Both the position numbers and the translations under genes were made by a program. This document shows, in pieces, positions 8,201 through 12,146 of a DNA stretch of 12,146 nucleotides. Position 1 is the first letter of the stretch, and every line of letters starts with the position of its first letter. The notes beneath the pieces were generated by a model. The model saw only the letters and a program-made list of their open reading frames with translations, searched no databases and had not been told where the DNA came from. Source of the stretch: Faecalibacterium sp. UBA1771 (GTDB lineage Bacteria; Bacillota; Clostridia; Oscillospirales; Ruminococcaceae); the NCBI GenBank assembly GCA_002315315.1, contig DCGT01000049.1, positions 274-12,419 on the forward strand, in the 5' to 3' direction.

Positions 8201-11200
8201 GGCAACCTCGCAATCGTGCACGGCGGCGGTATTCTCAGCTCCGACAATGCCGTAACCAAGCTGGCAGGCGGCATGGTCACCCTCAACCACGCAGGCAAAT
8301 ACGCAGGCGGTGTAATGAGCAACGGCAAGGAGCTGTATGTCGGCGGAAGCATTCGTGTTTCAGGCAATACATCGAACAGTATCGACAATCCCGTTGCGGA
8401 CAATATCAATGTATCCTACAGTCACGAAATAAGTTTCGGCAGCTTTGTTGACGAGAAGAACCCCGGCAACGGTGTTGCCGTGCCGACAAAGGAAATGCTG
8501 ATAGGCGTGAACTATCTCAGCAAGGACGGCAACGGCGTTGTCACCGTGAAGGACAAGAGCCTCGCCGACTATGCCAAGCTGATTTTTGCCGACAACAGCA
8601 AGGAAAAGCAGATAGATACCACCAATGACAACTGTTTTGAAATAGTTGATATGGGCGGCTATTACTACTTCGAAAACCCCGAAAAGGCAGAACGCTTCTT
8701 CAGTCTCGCAGAGCTGATAAATGACATCAACGGCGGCAAAATTCCCGCCGATAAGAAAAACCCGCTCAATATTCAGATGACCTCCGATTGTATTTCGACC
8801 GAAAAAGGTCTGATTATCGGCATAGAGGATAAGCCCGAGGCAAATGAAAAAATCTATCTGAATATAGATATGAACGGCAGAAAGCTCTACTCCGACAAGC
8901 AGGACGGAGCTGTGCTGACGGTTTACGCAAATGTCACCATTGACAACGCCAACACCAAGCAGAGGAGCAGTATTGTCGGCGGCTCGATTGATGCAATCCA
9001 CATCGAGCAGGGCGGCAGTCTTACCCTCGGCGGTGATATTGATGTTACATCTCACAATACCGCCATTCTGAACAAAGGCACACTCGACCTCACCGACGCC
9101 GACGGTACTGTGATAAGCGGATATGAAGCCGTTTCCAGCTCGGGTACGACCGACATCGGAGACGGAGTTACGCTGAAGGGCGTTTTTGATGCTAACTACC
9201 AGAAGCCCGACCCTTCGTCCCTTGTTGTCACCGGCGGTACGACCAATGTCACCGGCGGCAGCTTTGAGCAGGCTTGTTCCGGCGATTTGAAGCAGCTCAG
9301 TTCTTATGCCGCAATAGTCAACCAAGGCGGCGTGCTGAATGTCAGCGGCGGAAGCTTCAATGCCACCTCGAGCAAAAAGAACTACTTAATTCGCAACACG
9401 GGCGGCACGACCAATGTCACCGGCGGTTACTTCACCATCTCGGTTGATAACGGCGGCGCAACGGTCAGAAAAGAAGCCGGCACAGTCAACCTGTACGGCG
9501 GCTACTACAATTTGAGCGACAGCTATCTTGCCGCCGATACAGCCACCGGCTATACCGTACTCGACAGCAGCAAGACCAACGCCGATAAGGGCTTCAAGTA
9601 CAAAATCGGTGTTATGGCGGTCAAGGTTGACAAGTCCTGCTTCAGCGGAGCCGTCACCGACAAGGTATTTGAGACGGTCGGCGAAGCCTTGAGCCATGCG
9701 CCGAACACCGCACCCGACAATGAAAACGGATTTACGATACAGCTTGTCAAAAATATTAACGAAACAGTAATCGTCAAGGAGAACACAAATGTAGTTATTG
9801 ACCTCAATAACTGCATTCTCGGAATTGACGAGGAGTCGCCGGCGGCGGTTTTCGTCAATGCAGGCGGCAGCTTGCAGATTATCGACACAAGCAAGCGTGA
9901 CAACAAAACCTATATCGTCTACAATTCCGACACCGATAGCTGGGACGTCAAGGACAACACCTTTGACACCGCTGCTCTCGACGGTCTTACCGAGAATAAG
10001 GATTATGTTGTTGTAAAGGGCGGTCTTGTCCTTGCAAGCGGTCAGATGCTTGACGCCGACGGCAAACCTGCCGATTCGTCCAGGATGGCGGTCGTCAACA
10101 ACGGCACCTTCGAACTCAACAATGCAACCGTTGTCGCAATATCGCAGAACACAGACAACGGTAATGCAATGGCAATTTACGGCAAGGACAGCAAGCAAAC
10201 CTACACAACAGCGAATTCCGCAGTCATTGCTCTGTCGTCGGCGGGCAGGCAGGCGATAGCCTTCTATACCACCAACAAAGCCTCCGTTTCAAATTCCACG
10301 CTGACCGCAATCGACCGCAGTAAGACGACTGATTTCGGCACAAGCGCAATCGGTGTCTGCGGCACAAACACGGGAAGCGTTCTGCTGACGATTTCTCTCA
10401 CCGATATAAACGCTTACAGCGCAGTCGCATCGTCAAACGGCGTTATGATTAGCGGCTCCGGCTTTACCTGTACGTTAGGCAAGGGCAGCAACGTTAAAGC
10501 CGAGACGGGCAACAACCAAAAAGCCGCTTACGCTCTGTATGCGGCGCAGTCCGGCAAGATACAGGTTTCCAACGGAAAGTATGTCGGTCTGTTGAAGGAG
10601 CATTCAAACGGAAGTATCACCCTCACCGGCGGATATTACGAATACGATGTTTACGACTTTGCCCTTAACTGCGACAAGCCCGGCAATACCGACGTCAGAA
10701 AGACCGGCTACGGCACCGCCTACTACAAGGACGAGCCTGTTTACAAATATCAGGTACTTCCCAAGGGAATTAACCCCGCCATCGGCAAGGACATTGTTCT
10801 GACCGACGATAATAAAGTTGTGGTTTCGGACGGCTTCACCTCGACCGACGAGGAGACTGACGTCACGCTGACCAATGGCGATGTTCCCGCCACCGAGTAC
10901 ACCGTTTTCCGCAATCAGACTGACACTACTGCACCCTCCGACGATGTTGTTTTCACCGTTATGGATGCTCCCGAGGGCGTCTGTACCTCCATTATCAAGA
11001 CGAGCGACAAGCTGACGTCAATGGAAGAATATGTCACCGTCGGGCTGAACACCGATATGGAATATTCTGTCAACGGCGGAACGAGCTGGATTCCCGTTGC
11101 GGCTAACGGCGACGCAAAAATCGACGGCTATAAGAATATGATTGTCCGCTACAAGGGCAACGGAACCGACCTTGCGAGCAAAACCGCAGTTGTCAGATAT

Positions 11201-11857
11201 GTCTTTACCGACAACGAAAATGCCGACATCACTCCCGAGCAGAAGCAGCAGATTTACAAGCTTATCAAGGAAACGCTGGCACAGCTCGACCGTGAAAAGA
11301 CCTTCAACGGCGACGAAGGAGTCGAAGCAGATGAGAATATCCGTGAGCGGCTCGGCGATGACGGATATATCAGAATTGAGCTTCTCAAAACCGACACCGT
11401 TATTCTGAAGGATGAGGCGGGTACAGCTACGGCGATCGAGTTTATTTTCGATGTCACACCTATCGACGAAAACGGAGACGAGGTACACAGCATACCGAAC
11501 GGCGTCCGTTTCCGCCTGCCGGTAACGGTCGAACAGAAGTACCTCTACGCCGACCTCTACCACGAGGGCAGGTTCTACGGTCAGACCGAGATTAAGACCG
11601 ACGAGCAGACCGGCGAAAAGTACATCGAGGTCACCGGTTATCAGTTCTCGCAGTACAGCTACAAGCTGACCAATACCAAGTATGTCCCTTACAACCCGAA
11701 CACCTCCGCCACGGCGCAGAACAGTGGCATGGTCTTTGCCGACGGCTTCAAGGCACCGGCAGACACCAACCCGACTACAATAGTCCTCGTGACGGCGGCG
11801 GCTTTCGCAACCATCCTCGCAGTCGCCTTCGCCCTGCGCAGAAAAGTAAGACAGTAA
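5297..11857 (+). CDS. Giant secreted beta-helix surface protein, probable adhesin
   Basis: 2186 residues; ATG preceded by GGAGGG. The N-terminus is a signal peptide: basic start, hydrophobic core at about 17-35, likely cut after AFA (A40). Residues ~98-1790 form five diverged modules of ~335 residues. Each opens with an EA-containing helix-like motif (Y113, Y443, Y801, F1134, F1458), then an L-x-DLNG-like strand (from 158, 477, 837, 1190, 1501); most then show GG-S-L-T-I-x-D and Gly-rich rungs such as GGG-I-x-N and IAGNT. Clear beta-helix blocks lie at about 246-320, 555-692, 908-1028 and 1226-1408. Modules 2 and 3 carry DxDxDG loops (D519, D878). Residues ~1825-2150 lack rungs and include a helix near 1978-1998. 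The C-terminus is NPTT (2158-2161), a hydrophobic segment (2162-2180) and RRKVRQ, consistent with wall or membrane anchoring. Host, mucus or glycan binding is inferred; the ligand is unknown. An enzymatic beta-helix is less likely, as no catalytic motif was recognised. Confidence 0.9.
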   Translation: MENNQSNGKRYDCAEKLFSLILTFAMLFNMFGGIIPAAFAEDVQSVEQVINSGSQAELPEDKASEQALPIENEPVETGDEKENNLDDKPEIQGLLAGKAEATLKIGDDKPAEYETLEEAFADAVKAATTESSPAEIALLADCTIESQLNVPVGSFISLDMNSCVISFAGKSGYTISIEGVKTDKNTVIDCCLGGLTIDDGSAEKTVRYWVTAKSGEWTMYGDGLTDPTKEKGNEGWVEGKDYFTTVGGVITGSTTHDNTIYNYGGKLVLRTVSIVGNKATKSGGGVLNVSGAFIADGCVIAGNTTDIYGAGVFHTFGGYSPVADKMDLIIGGTTKIYNNVLSADGVTQQNVGYFYENATFIPLSVGDGTNGASAPAKGMNVGITIWSTKLKDASVGIITDNGTADYIDYFHSDSKNFIVDFTVDHLELVGNVLCTNTKGDKEYSSIAEAMEKGETEIKLVRSGSENVVIKNKQSLTLDLNGFVLTAPVIKSSPIISINAGGSLTINDNRGKSPVAAVADKDGDGVYETFINEINGNNSEAFNEVKKSGCKYYVSNFSGAIFGGKNGGITNCGTLVINGGIIAGNTKSDFGGGVNNYGSAASFTLTDGLIAGNSSGKGGGICNSNGASAVISGGEITGNTASVTYGGGIYNDAGSSLSVVGALISTNKAVKNGGGIYTLCSITVGGDASVNGSSLADGKTVNNIALPSGCYLVLSDKYPFDAMSLYLCVTQIDSKGSFTTGTVMENVTKDGNALLGCIYSDKSADGYVSYYSSYSSLIRIVLKGSCSWLVGSPDPKKGEPFYTFDEAAAVAVKSGAAIYLTANHTETITVQKGQKLTLDLYGNVLTTENVQRAAVNVEEDGNITIIDSIEKKPVHLFYDSDNDGSYESFTDDEKTFKDIQNGYKRFYFVEGGAITGHHGGGFGGGIRNYGEVTLSGGTVIGNSVEYGGGVANLGKAKTNIFTMTGGAVIGNLAIVHGGGILSSDNAVTKLAGGMVTLNHAGKYAGGVMSNGKELYVGGSIRVSGNTSNSIDNPVADNINVSYSHEISFGSFVDEKNPGNGVAVPTKEMLIGVNYLSKDGNGVVTVKDKSLADYAKLIFADNSKEKQIDTTNDNCFEIVDMGGYYYFENPEKAERFFSLAELINDINGGKIPADKKNPLNIQMTSDCISTEKGLIIGIEDKPEANEKIYLNIDMNGRKLYSDKQDGAVLTVYANVTIDNANTKQRSSIVGGSIDAIHIEQGGSLTLGGDIDVTSHNTAILNKGTLDLTDADGTVISGYEAVSSSGTTDIGDGVTLKGVFDANYQKPDPSSLVVTGGTTNVTGGSFEQACSGDLKQLSSYAAIVNQGGVLNVSGGSFNATSSKKNYLIRNTGGTTNVTGGYFTISVDNGGATVRKEAGTVNLYGGYYNLSDSYLAADTATGYTVLDSSKTNADKGFKYKIGVMAVKVDKSCFSGAVTDKVFETVGEALSHAPNTAPDNENGFTIQLVKNINETVIVKENTNVVIDLNNCILGIDEESPAAVFVNAGGSLQIIDTSKRDNKTYIVYNSDTDSWDVKDNTFDTAALDGLTENKDYVVVKGGLVLASGQMLDADGKPADSSRMAVVNNGTFELNNATVVAISQNTDNGNAMAIYGKDSKQTYTTANSAVIALSSAGRQAIAFYTTNKASVSNSTLTAIDRSKTTDFGTSAIGVCGTNTGSVLLTISLTDINAYSAVASSNGVMISGSGFTCTLGKGSNVKAETGNNQKAAYALYAAQSGKIQVSNGKYVGLLKEHSNGSITLTGGYYEYDVYDFALNCDKPGNTDVRKTGYGTAYYKDEPVYKYQVLPKGINPAIGKDIVLTDDNKVVVSDGFTSTDEETDVTLTNGDVPATEYTVFRNQTDTTAPSDDVVFTVMDAPEGVCTSIIKTSDKLTSMEEYVTVGLNTDMEYSVNGGTSWIPVAANGDAKIDGYKNMIVRYKGNGTDLASKTAVVRYVFTDNENADITPEQKQQIYKLIKETLAQLDREKTFNGDEGVEADENIRERLGDDGYIRIELLKTDTVILKDEAGTATAIEFIFDVTPIDENGDEVHSIPNGVRFRLPVTVEQKYLYADLYHEGRFYGQTEIKTDEQTGEKYIEVTGYQFSQYSYKLTNTKYVPYNPNTSATAQNSGMVFADGFKAPADTNPTTIVLVTAAAFATILAVAFALRRKVRQ
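9230..9514 (+). repeat. Tandem N-V-T-GG-Y/F beta-helix rungs
   Basis: Within the beta-helix gene, four successive units follow the pattern GG-x-x-N-hydrophobic-x-GG-aromatic: from residues 1313, 1344, 1369 and 1394, spaced 31, 25 and 25 residues. A related unit ends at GGYY (1778-1781). At DNA level 9239-9258 and 9407-9426 are an identical 20-mer, which suggests recent duplication or conversion between rungs. Confidence 0.6.
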
Positions 11858-11886
11858 TCTGCGGTTGCGCAACGTTCACTAATTCG

Positions 11887-11922
11887 TACCCCGATACCCA
11901 TTTACCGGGTATCGGGGTATTT
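11887..11922 (+). terminator. Terminator hairpin of the beta-helix gene
   Basis: Perfect 13-bp stem (11887-11899 with 11907-11919, TACCCCG...CGGGGTA) with the 7-nt loop ATTTACC, starting 29 nt after the stop codon. Only a short T-run (TTT, 11920-11922) follows. The run is cut off where group II intron-like sequence begins at 11925, which fits an insertion at the terminator. Confidence 0.85.
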
Positions 11923-11924
11923 CG

Positions 11925-12030
11925 GTGTGCTCGGCACGCACATTTACTTGGCGGTAGAAGTCCGCTGCAGGCTTGGCAATAGGAGCTGTTAGACAAAGGC
12001 AAGGGTAACCGTACGTTTACGCCGTACCTG
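11925..12030 (+). ncRNA. 5' end of a group IIC intron (partial or degenerate)
   Basis: The segment starts with GTGTGCTCGGCA, fitting the GUGYG group II 5' boundary and almost identical to the start of the Oceanobacillus iheyensis group IIC intron (GUGUGCCCGGCA, from memory). In the same order follow domain I signatures: GCGG/CCGC stem (11951-11954 with 11962-11965) whose loop and 3' side read GAAGTCC; a GGCT/AGCT stem (11970-11973 with 11984-11987); CTGTTAG (11986-11992); GCAAGGGT (11999-12006); and a GTACG/CGTAC hairpin ending in CTG at about 12030. Group IIC introns prefer to insert just downstream of terminator hairpins, and this lies 5 nt after one. The conserved GAAGGAAGC block expected next is not seen, so it may be truncated at about 12030, or be a diverged intron running past the window. 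No reverse transcriptase is in view. Confidence 0.65.
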
Positions 12031-12146
12031 TTGACATTTACGCGGAGATATGATACTGTACAACAAAGATTAGTGCACAATCTTGAACAAACGGTTTTGA
12101 CAATTCACCGAAGCATACAACTGAATAAACCTATAAGAGAGACGCG

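Noticed and set aside
6032..8380. GGCGGCGGT-rich runs as a CRISPR or satellite array
   Set aside because: They encode Gly-rich beta-helix rungs in one continuous frame with irregular spacing, not identical repeats with spacers.
5270..11872. Long minus-strand ORFs (212-357 residues) opposite the beta-helix gene
   Set aside because: Their sequence is the reverse reading of Gly/Thr/Asp-rich repeats, with Val/Ala/Asp-rich low-information products and no start signals; shadows.
12031..12146. TTGACA at 12031 and 12097 as promoters of a downstream gene
   Set aside because: At 17 nt the first has only TACTGT and the second nothing convincing. The gene they would serve is outside the window.

Overview
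The window looks like Clostridia-type chromosome (low-GC-lineage Gram-positive with balanced base composition, possibly Oscillospirales/Ruminococcaceae; the lineage is an inference). Reasons: strong GGAGG-type ribosome binding sites, a Firmicutes-style LysA, Gram-positive promoters and hairpin terminators, and a giant exported protein with a C-terminal wall- or membrane-anchor signal. All three confident genes are on the + strand. Each has its own upstream signals and a downstream hairpin, so they look like separate transcription units, not an operon.

Layout. 1-728: no confident gene; it holds a 28-nt imperfect direct repeat and ends in the lysA ribosome binding site. 729-2024: lysA, diaminopimelate decarboxylase, the last step of lysine synthesis. 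2025-2412: a long imperfect hairpin, then an extended -10 promoter and a leader with competing small hairpins. 2413-4920: an 835-residue, mostly helical soluble protein of unknown function with a Lys/Asn-rich disordered tail. 4921-5296: GC-rich self-complementary sequence, a canonical terminator, overlapping promoters, and a perfect A/T-only inverted repeat in the leader of the next gene. 5297-11857: a 2186-residue secreted surface protein with a signal peptide, five diverged ~335-residue modules containing Gly-rich right-handed beta-helix rungs, a C-terminal non-helix region, and an NPTT + transmembrane + basic tail anchor. 11887-11922: its terminator hairpin. 11925-about 12030: sequence that closely resembles the 5' end of a group IIC intron, sitting directly behind that terminator, which is the known insertion preference of this class. 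The rest of the window is A/T-rich and uninterpreted.

No shared pathway links the three genes: lysA is housekeeping, while the other two look like accessory or host/surface-interaction genes. I found no CRISPR array, tRNA, rRNA, toxin-antitoxin or defence cassette. The most unusual items are the group IIC intron fragment, the five-module beta-helix protein with embedded DxDxDG loops, and the orphan 835-residue protein.
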